DNA of 64,000 bases from Pomphorhynchus laevis (GCA_012934845.2 WNNJ02000823.1:209919-273918), one strand, 5' to 3'. Numbered from the stretch's first letter, positions 40,742 to 53,234 are shown. The notes: generated from the letters alone by a model not told the origin. Made by a program: numbers and translations.

Positions 40742-41210
40742 AAGATCATGAAGATCGATTGAAATCGGGACTGGTGATCCTTTGATGGATGCTTATTTAT
40801 GTAATGAATAGTTGCTAGGTCACACGAGGTGACTTTCGCATTGAAAACCAGCTACAGAATCCTTCCTTAATGATATCCAATTTCATACACCCTGACTACT
40901 AACGGCCACATTGTCACAGCCGTTTTCGTTTCGCCCGCTTTTTGCCACATGTTGGTAGCCCCGGGCTCATCAGATGGCTGACTACCAACTCTTCGCCTTT
41001 TAAATTTGACTTATCCGAGATTCGAGCTGTCGCTCTCCGTACTTGGCTTGCGCTCTTGACTGCTAGGCTACGAATCCAGGATTACCAGATTTCACACACT
41101 TCCATCATGATCTCCAGAAACTGCATTGTCCGAGATGCTCTCTGGCATGCTTATTATAGATTTTATCGTATGAGATCATGAAGATCGATTGAAATCGGGA
41201 TTGATTGATG
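40742..41210. repeat. Segment flanked by 40-bp direct repeats
   Basis: AAGATCGATTGAAATCGGGA with flanking bases (ATGAGATCATG-like) stands at 40740-40782 and again at 41167-41210. Between them is a more GC-rich segment with CCCCGGGCTCATCAGATGG and DNA reading MISRNCIVRDALWHAYYRFY in one frame. Origin unknown. It leads directly into the satellite. Confidence 0.5.
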
Positions 41211-41214
41211 ATGG

Positions 41215-43725
41215 ACTGTGGTGTTTTTAAATACCCAGTTATGTACGTTTTCCTTGGTTTACCAATTAGTAACGACTAAATACCGTATCGCTACGCGATC
41301 CCGGAACAGGCTGCAATAATATTTCTATAATATGCTGTCAAATAACTTTAGAGATCACCTGTGGACTTGAAGGTCCACAGGCAATCTGTGGACTTGAAGG
41401 TCCACAGTTGTAATAATAATATTTGTAAGGTACCCTTCTAAATTGTGGTGAATTATCTCTAAATATTCTTAAAATCTGGACCCTACTCAGTCGATAAGCA
41501 GAATCCAATCTAGGGATTTGAATGCTGATTTACCGTGATGGATTAAAATGCCAGTTATGTATGTTTTCTTCGTTTACTTATTAGTAACAACTATAATGCC
41601 GTATCGCTCTGCGATCTAGGGGCAGGTTGCAATAGTATTTTTTATATACTGCCGAATCATTTTTGTTATCACATGTGGACTAGAAGGTCGTCTTGAAATA
41701 ATAACCATTGAGATAAACCCTTCTGTACTGTTATCTAGGATCCCTAAACACTTTTAAAATATGCACAGTAATGTTAAATCTTAATAAGCATAAAATAACT
41801 GTGATGGTTTTAAATACCCAGTTATGCACGTATTTTGCGGATTACCAATTAGTAATGCCTAATGTGCCGTATCTCTCTACGATCCAGGGGCATGCTGCAA
41901 TAATATTTCTATAATATATTGATGTTCACTTTTGTGATCGTCTGAGAACTTGAAGGTTGTATTGTAATAATCATCATTGTGACGAACCCTTATATGCTAT
42001 TGTAAAGGATCCCTTAACACTCTTTAAATCTAGACCCTACTAATGAAGTTCAATAAGCAGAAACCGGTCTAGGGATTTGATTGCTAATGGACTGTGATGG
42101 TTTCCAATACTGAGTTGTTTTCTTTCTCCCGTTTACTTATTAGTAAAGATTAACTGCCGTATCGCTATACGATCCGGGGGCAAACTGCAATAATATTTCT
42201 ACAATATACTGCCGTTCACTTTTGTAATCGCAGTGAACTTGCGGTTGTGTTGTAATAATCATCATTGTGATGTACCATTCTATACTGTGCTAACGGATCC
42301 CTAGACACTCTTTAAATCTTAACCCTACTAATATAACAAACCGAAACCAATATAGGGATTGCTGATGGAATGTGATGGTTTCCAACAGCCAGATATGCTG
42401 GTTTCTTTCGTTTACTTATTAGTAACAACTAAAATGGCGAGTCGCTCTGCGATCCGGGGGCAGACTCTAATAATATTCATATATTATAATGCCGAATCAC
42501 TTTTGTGATCACCCGTGGATTTAGGGGTTGTCTCGTAATAATTATCCTTTGATAAACCCTTCTAAATTGTGGTGGAGGATCCCTGAACACTCTTAAAATC
42601 TGGATTCTACTGATAAAGCTTATTAAGCAGAAACCGGAATCTGGATTTGATTGCTGACGGAGTGTGATTCTTGCTAATGGCCAGTTATGTCTGTTTTTTT
42701 CCATACTAGTTTTTCGTAACGAATACAATGCTTATCCCTCTTTGATCCGTGGGCAGCCTGCAATAATTTTTCTATAATTTTATGCCGAATCACTTTTGTG
42801 ATCGCCTGTGGACTTATAGGTCGTTTTGTAGTAATCATTCTTGTGATGAACCATTCTAAACTGTTGTCGAGGATCCCTAAGCACTCTTTAAATCTAGACC
42901 CTGGTGATGAAGCTCATTAAGCAGAAATCGGTTTAGATATTTGATTGCTGATGGACTGATGGTTTCTAACGAATTGAATGCATTAGCGCTCTAGGATCTG
43001 GTGTTGGGCAGTAGTAATATTTCTATAATATACTGTTGAATCACTTCTGTTATTGCTAGTAAACTTAAAGTCGTCATGCAATAATAATGTGTTGTGATGA
43101 ATCATTCTAAACAGTGGTGGAGGGTCCCTGAACCCTCTTTAAATCTGAACCCTACTGATTAAGTTAGATAAGCAGAAACCAGTCTAGGAATCTGAATGTT
43201 GATGACTGTGGTGGTTTTCTATACCCAGATATGTTCATTTTCACAGTTTACCTTTTAGTAAAGTATATGAGATCAGTGATCAGGCTGTAGCTATTTATAT
43301 CTCTAATATACTGTCGAACCCTGAAGAAGCTTTAATACCCCAGTAACTTTAAAAATGTGAACCCTGAAGAAGCTTTGATGGAACTTTGATGAATGTCAAT
43401 AGACAGAAATCAATCTGGGAATTTAATTGCTGATGAATTGTAATGCTTGTCTATATCCAGTTATGCCCGTTTCCCTTGTTACATATTAGTAACGACTATA
43501 ATGATGTATTTGTATTAACAAATCCTTTATAATGATATATTGCTCTGCGATCCGGGGTCACCCTGTAGAAATATTTTTTATAATACACTGCTGAATCACT
43601 TGCGTGATCGCCTGTGGACGCGAAGGTCGTCTCGTTATAATAATTCTAGTGATGAACCCTCTAAATTGTGATGGATAATAGCTGACCACTCTTAGAATCT
43701 GGACCATACTGATGAAGCTATGCTC
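41215..43725. repeat. Satellite array, about 280-300-bp monomers, about nine copies
   Basis: The landmark GCAATAATATTTCTATAATA and variants recur near 41310, 41627, 41896, 42187, 42467, 42769, 43010, 43296 and 43565. Around it, in constant order, are a CAGTTATG...GTTT motif, TATCGCTCTGCGATC, TTTTGTGATCGC, GTGGACTTGAAGGTCGT, GGATCCCT.AACACTCTT and AAGCAGAAACCGGTCTAGGG. Monomers differ by many substitutions and indels, so the array is old. No coding capacity is conserved. Confidence 0.92.
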
Positions 43726-43734
43726 AAGCTCAGC

Positions 43735-44640
43735 TATTTGGTTGTGATGAACTTATTTGAGTGTCTATTTGAGTCTGGTACAATTGTTGGTTGTCGTTCC
43801 TCGGGTATCGTGTCAGGTGTTTGGTGGAGACAATATTTTCGACTCCGTCGATATGTCTAATCTTCGCTGATTTTGGATTCCATTCAATTAGTTTTACAAT
43901 CTCAGTTTTCGGGTCATATTTACTATCGACTACGTGATTCTTGAGAACAGCCAACTCGTCACTTATTAGCCATTATGGTACACTTGTATTAGAACCAGAT
44001 CTTCGTCGAAACGCGAAAAATCTATCGTGCGGCGTACAGTTTATGGATGTGCATAGCAGGGATCGTACCGAATGAAGAGCTATTGGTAAGTATCGTTAAT
44101 AATGTATGACTGAAGTTCCCTTGTTTTCAATGCCAATTCTATGCTTATCTATATCGTGCCATTAAAGCGTTCGATTTGAGAGTTACCTGTTAGATTATAA
44201 GGGCTTGAGTGAGTAATTACGATACCAAGACCAGATAGGCAAGTTCTTTAGGTGATATGAAACAAGGACCTCGGTCACAATAGATGCATTCGTGTTCCGA
44301 AGAGAAATAATAAACTTTCTAAACAGCGAATGACGGTAGTTGAAGGCATATTTAAGCATGCGAATGCGAACGGAAATCTTGAGTAGTCGTTAATTATTGT
44401 ACGCATGTATCGATTTCTGTTTGTGCTTGGTAAGGGTCCTTTAAAATCGATATATATGCGTTCAAAAGGCCTTGTAGATTTGATTACATAAGATTTAGGG
44501 GAACGTAATATTTTGGTTTTAATAGTGCACACGTTTGACACTTTAAGATAAAATTGCTTATGTCATCAAGAGAATACAGCAGATTTCTTGATCTTATAAA
44601 GTGATTTAAACTGCATGAACTGCATGCCGCTGTTATTAAG
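43735..44640 (-). mobile_element. Ty3/Gypsy fossil, integrase part
   Basis: Remnant of a second Ty3/Gypsy family next to the satellite. Minus-strand pieces correspond to the integrase zinc-binding region, the core-domain start (FERIYIDFKGPLP-type) and the C-terminal part. Only integrase-side sequence is present, with several breaks. It is more decayed than the fossil at 19950-22003. No terminal repeats are seen. Confidence 0.8.
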
Positions 44641-44649
44641 CAAAGGCTA

Positions 44650-47460
44650 ACTCGATGTTTATTGACAAGAAAAAAACACAATATACAATATTTTTACTGT
44701 CAACCACTGGTCCAGATGTCGGGTCGTGGAGGCAGTGCAGGAACCAAACTACTCTAGACATCGCGATCCTGTGTGACATACCAGAGTTCTCTGTCAGATA
44801 GCCCAAGGCGGGTTTCGACCAGTTTCAAAATTTGATCTCTCCAACTGTACCGAGGTCTACCTCGAGATCTCTTTACAGAGAGTCTTGCCTGGAAAACCCT
44901 CCGAGAAGGCGATCCCTAGACATCTTTAGGACGTGTCCTAGCCACCTCAGTTGACTTTCTTCGATGTGGAGTAGCAGCGACTTTACTCCGAGTCCATTTC
45001 GGATGACCGAATGTCTAACCTTATCTCTAAGGCTAAGACCGGCAACATCGCGAATGAACCTCTTTTCGGTCGCATGTATCCGAGATATTATCCTTTCGGT
45101 CATAACCCAAAGCCCATGACCATAGGTTAAGATAAAAATGAAGATTGCATGGTAAACCGAAAGCTTTGCCAGAAGACTCAACTCCCGCTTCACCACGACA
45201 GACCTGTACAAAGAACGCATTGTGCGTTAGTTGCACAAATCCGGTTTTCAATCTTCTTTATATTCCTCCTGTCTTTAGCGAACAATACCCCAAGATACTT
45301 GAAATCCTACACATTAGGAAGAATCTTTTCTCCAATCCGGATTGACATTGACAACTGAATCCGAGACGAGCACATAGAGACAGTCTTCGAGGTACTAACC
45401 AACATATCTGCCGCTTGGCATTCCATGGTGAATCGATCTAGTAGGCATTAAAAGTCATCAAGACAAGAAGCCAAAAAACAACGTTATCTGCAAAACGCAG
45501 AGATGCTATCCTGATGGAACCGAACTGAAGACCGACATCCGTCAGAGCAGCCGGTCTCGAAATTGTGTCCATGTAAAGAAGGAACAAAAGTGGAGATAAA
45601 TGACAACCCTGACAAAGCCCAACGCCTACTGGAAATTATTCAGACTTACAATCTAGAATACGATCACAACTCATACTTTGTTCATACAGAGAAGCTACAA
45701 CTCCCCGAAGATAGTGTAGTACTCCATACTAACTTAGTACCTACCACAACCTCTCTCGCGGAACTCGATCGAACGAGTGCTTCCAATCTACAAAACATAT
45801 GTAGACCGGTCGAGCAAACTCCCAAGACCGTTCAAGGATTAGTTAAGAGAGTAAGAGCTGATCTGTAGTTCCACGATCTGGATGAAAGCCCCATTGTTTC
45901 TCTTCAACTTTTCCTCAACTATAGGCCGTATCCTTAACTCAAGAATCCTAGCAAATAGCTTACCAGTTTTGCTAAAATGAGTGATGCCCCGATAATTGGA
46001 ACACACTCTTCGTTTATCTTTCATAAAGATGGGTACCACCAATCCAGTTCGCTACTCACTAGGAACCTGGCCGACTTCAACGCAACATTGAAGATCAGTG
46101 TTAGCCACTCCATGCCAACAACGTCGAGAGCCTTTAAAGCTTTAGATCGAATCTCGTCAACTCCAGAAGACTTGCCATTACGAAGTTTTTCAACAACGGC
46201 AATGACCTCTTCCAAAGAAATGAGCTCTTCCGTTGGTTCTAAAGGCTCAAATTCTACAAGAGAAGACATATCTATCGGATTAAGAAGACTCCTAAAATGC
46301 TCTTTACAACAACCAAGAATTTCTTCAATGTCAGTGAGCATAGATCCTCTCTTGTCATAGACAGTTTGAACAGTATTCTGCTTTGCAACACGAAGGTTCC
46401 TGATCGTTCTCCAAAACATCTTTGAAGCTTACCTATAATCAAGTTCTAAGTGCTCTAACCTTCTCCCAAGCCGCCTTCTTCGCTTCAGCAACTACCCGAG
46501 CTGAAGCTCTATTTGCCTCTAGGTAGTTGTATACAGCTTCCACTGATTTATCTGACAAAATTGCCTTATAAGCCAGCTTCTTCTGTTGGACAAAATCTCC
46601 AACTGTTAATGTTTACCAAGCAGTTTGAGTGTTTCCTCCGCGACAAGCACCTAGTGCCTTTGAGCCAAAACTTTTAACAGTTGCTCTGGCAAGCGATGAT
46701 CTGAACATCTCTCATTCCTAATCAATGCTCTTCACCTCTTTTTACAACCGAGAGAAGTCCTCCCGAATATAGACAGAAAAACGTTCTTCGACTGAAACAT
46801 ATGCTAGACGCTCCCAGCACGCCCTTACACAACGTTTGGGTTTACCAGCCTTGTCTAGCATCCGATCCAACCATCGAACTTTACTAACTACAAGGAAGTG
46901 ATCAATAGATAGATCACCCCCTTTCTTCACACGAGTGTCCAGAACATAACGTCGCAGATCAGATGAAACGATTACAAAATCGATCATTGATATTTGACTG
47001 AGAGAATCCTGATGCCATGTGCATCTATGAATCTCCTTATGATGATCAAACATGTTTATTCACAAATTGTTAAGAGAACAAAAGTGCAATAATTCAACAA
47101 CACTCGCATTCAGAACAGAGTCCGTTCCTTCCCAACACTTTCTTCCAAGTGATGATGTCGCTACCAACGTGAGTATTGAAGTCACCCATTAGAAAGAGGG
47201 AATCTCCAACAGGAGTACTATCAAGCAGAGCCTGAAAATCTTCCACGAAGGCTGCGTATTCCGATATAATGTTGGGAGCATACGCACTTACAACAGTTAT
47301 CCCCTTTCCCTCCTTGACTAAAAGTCTCAGAGACGCCAGCATTTCGTACACTGAGTTAAGCCTATCAACCACAAACGACAACCGGGGACTTGTAAGTATC
47401 CCTACGCCCGCCTGTCGCTTTCCGTTGGTAACTCTAGAATGCAATATGTTCTATAATCGA
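44650..47460 (-). mobile_element. RTE-like LINE (long, decayed copy 2)
   Basis: Sister of 10495-13440. On the minus strand: endonuclease (47444-47094, GVGILTSPRLSFVVDRLNSV, FLMGDFNTHVGSD retained here), HRCTWHQDSLSQISMIDFVI, RNLRVAKQNTVQTVYDKRGS, VVGMEWLTLIFNVAL, VCSNYRGITHFSKTGKL, FVDWKHSFDRVPRERLW (about 45810-45760), GLCQGCHLSPLLFLLYMDTI (about 45610-45550), YRSVVVKRELSLLAKLSVYH (45210) and the GRPR-like end. It retains the FLMGDFNTHVG box that copy 1 has lost through a fold-back replacement. 3' tail at about 44655 is shared with the other copies. Broken frames. Confidence 0.85.
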
Positions 47461-47732
47461 TTCTCGTGGAAGATCGATTATGTAATATCGTAATGTGCAT
47501 ATTCATTCTGTACTTTTGATTTAATTAGTATGCAAGATGATTGTGCAACATCCCTGGTGAGTATCTCCTACTGATTAGACAAAAATGTGACACAAAGATT
47601 TCTGAAAGTTCGTTTTGTTTCCGCATCTACCAATTATGATATTACACATTAATATAGTTTAATAGTTTACCAGATTGATTAATCAATAGAATATTGAAAA
47701 CTTTTATTGTGAAACAAATCTAAAACATATTT

Positions 47733-47804
47733 TAGCAGCGAGTGGTTTCGATCCACCGACCTCTGAGTTATGAGCCCAGCACGCTTCCACTGCGCCACGC
47801 TGCT
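47733..47804 (-). tRNA. Initiator tRNA-Met (CAT), copy 2
   Basis: Identical in the tRNA body to 13702-13773, including the G30:U40 pair. The 3' flank (47700-47732) differs from copy 1: the A-run that would give a T-run terminator is here broken (GTGAAACAAATCTAAAAC), so the first T4 on the minus strand is in the TTTTAGA context. The homology of the two blocks stops at the tRNA 5' end (47804). Confidence 0.97.
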
Positions 47805-47805
47805 G

Positions 47806-48190
47806 CCAACAACTTCGCGAGCCTTTAATGTTATAGGTCGAATCTCGTCTACTCTAGAAGACTTGTAATTATGAAGTTTTTTAACAACAGCAATGACCTC
47901 TTCCAAATAAATGAGCTCTTCCGTTGGTTCTACAAGAGAAGGTATATTTATCGGATATACACGAAGGTTCCTGATCGTTCTATTGAACATCTTCGAAGCT
48001 TACCTACAATCAAGTTCTAAGTTATCTCCAAACTTCTCCCAAGCCACCTTCTTCGCTTTAGTAACTGAGAGAGCTGAAGCTCTTTTTGCTCTTCGGTACT
48101 TGTCTACAGCTTACACTGATTTATCTGACAAAGTGGCCTTATAAGCTAGCTTTTTCGGTTGGACAAAATTTCCAAATCTTTCAGAATCGA
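47806..48190 (-). mobile_element. RTE-like LINE fragment
   Basis: Diverged copy of 46105-46580 (same family, central part; GLEEVIAVVKKLHNYKSSRVDEIRP-type reading split here as EEVIAVVKKL and SSRVDEIRP). It abuts the tRNA on the side opposite to the long RTE copy, so RTE sequence lies on both sides of the tRNA gene. Confidence 0.75.
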
Positions 48191-48344
48191 TAGAGTTAGG
48201 AAGTATAGAGAACAATTCCGGCTTGAGTAGTTTCTCCATGTTTCAATACTTGAATAACTTGTGCTATTTTAAACGCAATTAGAGGATAAAGCAAGATAGA
48301 AGCTTTATCTAAGTATCTGAAACACACTCATAAGTTAATAAACA

Positions 48345-48470
48345 ACGGTATATAGATAAATAAGATAAATAAACAAAGATAAATAAGGTAGATAAACAAA
48401 GATAAATAAACAAAGATAAATAAATAAGATAGATAAACAAAGATAAATAAACAACGGTATAATATGATTG
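48345..48470. repeat. GATAAATAA microsatellite-like repeat
   Basis: Irregular repetition of AGATAAATAA and AGATAAACAA units. A hairpin GATAAAGC/GCTTTATC stands just before it (48292-48309). Confidence 0.85.
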
Positions 48471-48529
48471 GTAATACAAATCACTATAGTAATACCACAC
48501 TTTCCTCTTACTGAACTTGTCCAGTTTTG

Positions 48530-49300
48530 TCTTGTTTATAACTCTGGAATAACGGTAAATGTATCAGAATAGCCAATATCTATATTCGGCCAGGGGAGAT
48601 TCACAAGAGCCGTGATCTACTGGATCGTATATTGTGTAGCGGTTATGAAATCTTAGTTGGTGACTGTAACGATAGAGCTATGAACGTATATCATCTTATT
48701 CATTAACCATTATCACCTACCTTTCATTGATCAACAACAAACACTCTCCTCGACATACTATACTTTCATGAGAAGTGGCTGCTAAAGCTGTATTGAGCGG
48801 TGACGTCAACAATTGTCCACTTCGCACGACCTACTCCACTGGCAGTTAGTGGAAGATACGTTGCTGAGAAGGATGTTTTACTCTGATCTAACCAGAGTTG
48901 CCTGATTCCAGTCAGCTATCCAACTCTTCGCTGCAGTAGGTAATGCGTGTGTGACCTGATTCAATTCTTACCTTTTATTGTAAGATACCGCGATCCATTC
49001 GATTACCTATAAAGGCGCATATTAATTTTGTTGAGACACATAATATTATTCTCTAAAGCTAACTCTAAACAATTTTTATAAACTAATTGAATTTTTGCTT
49101 TGGCGGAATACGGCGAGATCCTGAACTATTGGATAGTTTACCTGTTGCATTTCAGTTTGAAGCAGATTATCATCTTATAATTGCACCGATCTTAAAAACC
49201 GCGAATTAACTAAATTTCAATTTAAAAAATATTCAGAATACAACAATATCAAGCAAACGAAATTATCTTTAAATATTATTTATCCTATTACATAATTTTC
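48530..49300. other. Unassigned sequence upstream of exon candidate
   Basis: Average composition to about 49020, then AT-rich. No repeat family of the window matches and no long frame is visible. By position it would be intronic if the exon candidates at 40637 and 49315 belong to one gene. Confidence 0.4.
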
Positions 49301-49314
49301 TTTTGCTTATTTAG

Positions 49315-49438
49315 GAAAACTTACCGTCTTAAAAAACTACCTTTGTTCGTGGCAATTCCGTATTTTAGCAAGAGAAACAAACACGATGAAGCTACTTGAT
49401 CACCTGATTACGGCCCTATCAGACAATGATAATCGACA
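49315..49438 (+). CDS. Candidate internal exon, SNF2 helicase C-lobe-like
   Basis: Preceded by TTTTCTTTTGCTTATTTAG and followed by GTAAGAT, so 124 nt are bounded by good splice sites, entering with two bases of a codon. The frame reads (G)KLTVLKNYLCSWQFRILAR then ETNTMKLLDHLITALSDND. SNF2-family helicases begin their second RecA lobe with SGKhxhLxxLL..., h-LhFSx.T..LD-L, and the spacing here fits, as in ERCC6L2 or Rad54 relatives. The usual phenylalanine-serine (F-S) before the T..LD part is not seen. Inference from pattern only. Confidence 0.45.
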
Positions 49439-50609
49439 GTAAGATTTTATTTACTAGACAATATTTATTTATTTGACAATATATAATTAAAATATTGTTT
49501 TAAATATATAATTTAATAATTTATTTAAATATATAATTTAGTACATATTTTAATTAAATACATAATTTAATTTTAAATTACGTTTAAAAAGTGAAGCATC
49601 CAAATTTAATTTTGTCTCAGAAATTTTGGTTATTACGTAAATTTGACTATTATTAAATGATTATACAGATTAAACGATTATTATATACGAATATATTTTA
49701 AAATATTTAAATAAAATAAATTTATTATTTGTGACTATTGAATAATATTTAGGAATATTTTTTATTAAAATAATAATTTTATTAACAGAATGCAAGTTTA
49801 AATTCTGTTTAAATAAAAATAGTATCTTACCTTTAACTATGGTGCTGATGTTAGGTTAAAATTTCAATCAACTTTGTCGATGAAAGTATTCTTTGGTGTG
49901 GAAAAGGGTGTTTCGCAGTAACAGAGCACTGTTTTTTTAATAGCCACAGATCAATTACCTCAAGCTCCGATTCTCTAAGTATGAACCAGAGGAGCGAACA
50001 CCTAACAATTTTCAAGGATTTTTCGATATCCTATGAAAGCTCAACCAATGCTTCTCTATTATCGACCACATTTCATATCCCAGTATCGCTATCATTCTAC
50101 AGTTATCTTTCTTAAAGATTTCTTAATTCACGTTGATTAATGACATAACCTTTCCTAGCCAGAAACAAAAGTTCTGGATATCGAATCATTACTTTGCCTG
50201 GATGACGGACCGTAAGTGCTATCGGCGAAGTTACGTCGGTCGTCGCGATTATCAGTGAACTTGAACTCATTCTCGTATAACCACGGCATTCTGCGGGAAT
50301 CTTCTAAAATTGCTTTCACAAGTATGTCTATCAGGGTTAATTTTTGATATTTTTAAATGACTTGATTTCTTGAACGTTAATCATTGTAGCGTACAATGAT
50401 TAACATTGTACGGGATATCCATAGTAGGGATAAGTAGTGGTCTTATCCCTACTTTCGTTTAAAAATTATAAGCCAGATGTATCTGATATTACATTATCAA
50501 AAATGTATTGGAAATTTTACTTACAGCGCAGATTGAATTGTTAAGCCTATATTGATTTATAAAATATTAATTTTAATATTAACTTTTGTAATTTTTTTAA
50601 TATTTAATT

Positions 50610-52790
50610 ACTAAATTTAATTTTGAATTTTAATTTGTGCAATTTTAAATTTGATTATATTATTTAAATTTAATTTTGAAAAATTTGATTTGTAATTTCT
50701 TGTCCTTCAAATTAAAGTTTGCAAATTTTTTTTTCATGTGAATTTTTTAATTTCCTCATTCAATTTGTGCAATTTAAATTTGATTCTTTAAATTTAATTT
50801 TGAAAAATTTGATTTGTAATTTCTTGTCCTTAAAATTAAAGTTTGCAAATTTTTATTTTTATTTTCATGTGAATTTTTTAATTTCCTCATTCAATTTGTG
50901 CAATTTTAAATTTGATATTATTTAAATTTAATTTTGAAATTTGATTTGCAAATTCTTGTCCTTCAAATTAAAGTTTGCAAATTTTTTTCATGTGAATTTT
51001 TAATTTCCTCATTCAATTTGTGCAATTTTAAATTTGATTATATTATTTAAATTTAATTTTGAAAAATTTGATTTGTAAATTCTTGTCCTTCAAATTAAAG
51101 TTTGCAAATTTTTTTCTTGGGAATTTTTAATTCCTTCAGTCAATTTGTGCAATTTTAAATGATTCTTTTAATTATTTAAATTTAATTCTTTATTGAAAAT
51201 TTGATTTGTAAATTCTTGTCCTTCAAATTAAAGTTTGCAAATTTTTATTTTTATTTTCATGTGAATTTTTTTAATTTCCTCATTCAATTTGTGCAATTTT
51301 AAATTTGATTATATTATTTAAATTTAATTTTGAAAAATTTGATTTGTAAATTCTTGTCCTTCAAATTAAAGTTTGCAAATTTTTTTTCTTGGGAATTTTT
51401 AATTCCTTCACTCAATTTGTGCAATTTTAAATGATTCTTTTAATTATTTAAATTTAATTCTTTATTGAAAATTTGATTTGTAAATTCTTGTCCTTCAAAT
51501 TAAAGTTTGCAAATTTTTATTTTTTATTTTCATGTGAATTTTTTTAATTTCAAATTAAAGTTTGCAAATTTTTTTCTTGGGAATTTTTAATTCCTTCAGT
51601 CAATTTGTGCAATTTTAAATGATTCTTTAAATTATTTAAATTTAATTCTTTATTGAAAATTTGATTTGTAAATTCTTGTCCTTCAAATTAAAGTTTGCAA
51701 ATTTTTTTCTTGGGAATTTTTAATTCCTTCAGTCAATTTGTGCAATTTTAAATGATTCTTTTAATTATTTAAATTTAATTCTTTATTGAAAATTTGATTT
51801 GTAAATTCTTGTCCTTCAAATTAAAGTTTGCAAATTTTTTTCTTGGGAATTTTTAATTCCTTCAGTCAATTTGTGCAATTTTAAATGATTCTTTTAATTA
51901 TTTAAATTTAATTCTTTATTGAAAATTTGATTTGTAAATTCTTGTCCTTCAAATTAAAGTTTGCAAATTTTTATTTTTTTTTTCATGTGAATTTTTTTAA
52001 TTTCCTCATTCAATTTGTGACAATTTTAAATTTGATTATATTATTTAAATTTAATTTTGAAAAATTTGATTTGTAAATTCTTGTCCTTCAAATTAAAGTT
52101 TGCAAATTTTTTTTCTTGGGAATTTTTAATTCCTTCAGTCAATTTGTGCAATTTTAAATGATTCTTTTAATTATTTAAATTTAATTCTTTATTGAAAATT
52201 TGATTTGTAAATTCTTGTCCTTCAAATTAAAGTTTGCAAATTTTTTTTCTTGGGAATTTTTAATTCCTTCAGTCAATTTGTGCAATTTTAAATGATTCTT
52301 TTAATTATTTAAATTTAATTCTTTATTGAAAATTTGATTTGTAAATTCTTGTCCTTCAAATTAAAGTTTGCAAATTTTTATTTTTTTCATGTGAATTTTT
52401 TTAATTTCCTCATTCAATTTGTGCAATTTTAAATTTGATTATATTATTTAAATTTAATTTTGAAAAATTTGATTTGTAAATTCTTGTCCTTCAAATTAAA
52501 GTTTGCAAATTTTTTTTCTTGGGAATTTTTAATTCCTTCAGTCAATTTGTGCAATTTTAAATGATTCTTTTAATTATTTAAATTTAATTCTTTATTGAAA
52601 ATTTGATTTGTAAATTCTTGTCCTTCAAATTAAAGTTTGCAAATTTTTTTCTTGGGAATTTTTAATTCCTTCAGTCAATTTGTGCAATTTTAAATGATTC
52701 TTTAAATTATTTAAATTTAATTCTTTATTGAAAATTTGATTTGTAAATTCTTGTCCTTCAAATTAAAGTCTGCAAATTTTTAATTTTTTG
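50610..52790. repeat. AT-rich tandem array, copy 2 (longer)
   Basis: Same two monomer types as 14920-16500, with about 16-17 units. The extra 599 bp relative to copy 1 equals about four and a half units. One unit near 51540 is truncated and joins directly at TTTCAAATTAAAG. Confidence 0.93.
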
Positions 52791-52874
52791 TTAATTTGTG
52801 AATTTTTTTAATTTCTTAAGTCAAATAACGAGTTGGAAAAAAACGTTTATTATTTATTTACAGAAACTGTTCTT

Positions 52875-53234
52875 TTACTTGCCAGTATTATATTTTGTCA
52901 CTGCTTTGGTTCCTTCCGACACAGCGTGCTTGGACAACTCACCAGGAAGAATAAGCCTAACTGCAGTCTGAATTTCCCGACTGGAAATAGTCTGCTTCTT
53001 GTTATAATGAGATAGCTTTGACGCTTCGGTAGCAATTCTCTCAAAAATGTCGTTCACAAATGAATTCATTATTGACATTGCTTTGCTAGAAATTCCTGTG
53101 TCGGGGTGAACCTGCTTCAAAACCTTGTAAATATAAATGGCATAAGACTCCTGCCTCCTCTTGCGCCTCTTCTTTTCAGTTTTCGGCTTCATTGTCTTGC
53201 TTATACCTTTCTTTGCTGCTACTTTAGGTACCAT
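52875..53234 (-). CDS. H2B: Histone H2B, copy 2
   Basis: Encodes the same 119-residue H2B as 16585-16944, starting at the ATG at 53234. Flanking promoter and AATAAA signals are also the same. With no visible coding differences, either the duplication is young, the pair is homogenised by gene conversion, or the assembly holds two haplotypes in series. Confidence 0.98.
   Translation of the reverse strand: MVPKVAAKKGISKTMKPKTEKKRRKRRQESYAIYIYKVLKQVHPDTGISSKAMSIMNSFVNDIFERIATEASKLSHYNKKQTISSREIQTAVRLILPGELSKHAVSEGTKAVTKYNTGK

Noticed and set aside
40742-41210. 40-bp direct repeats as target-site duplications
   Set aside because: Far too long for target duplications of any known transposon family; more likely part of a repeated unit.
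48345-48470. Telomere-like repeat
   Set aside because: Irregular GATAAATAA/GATAAACAA units, not a TTAGG or TTAGGG type repeat.
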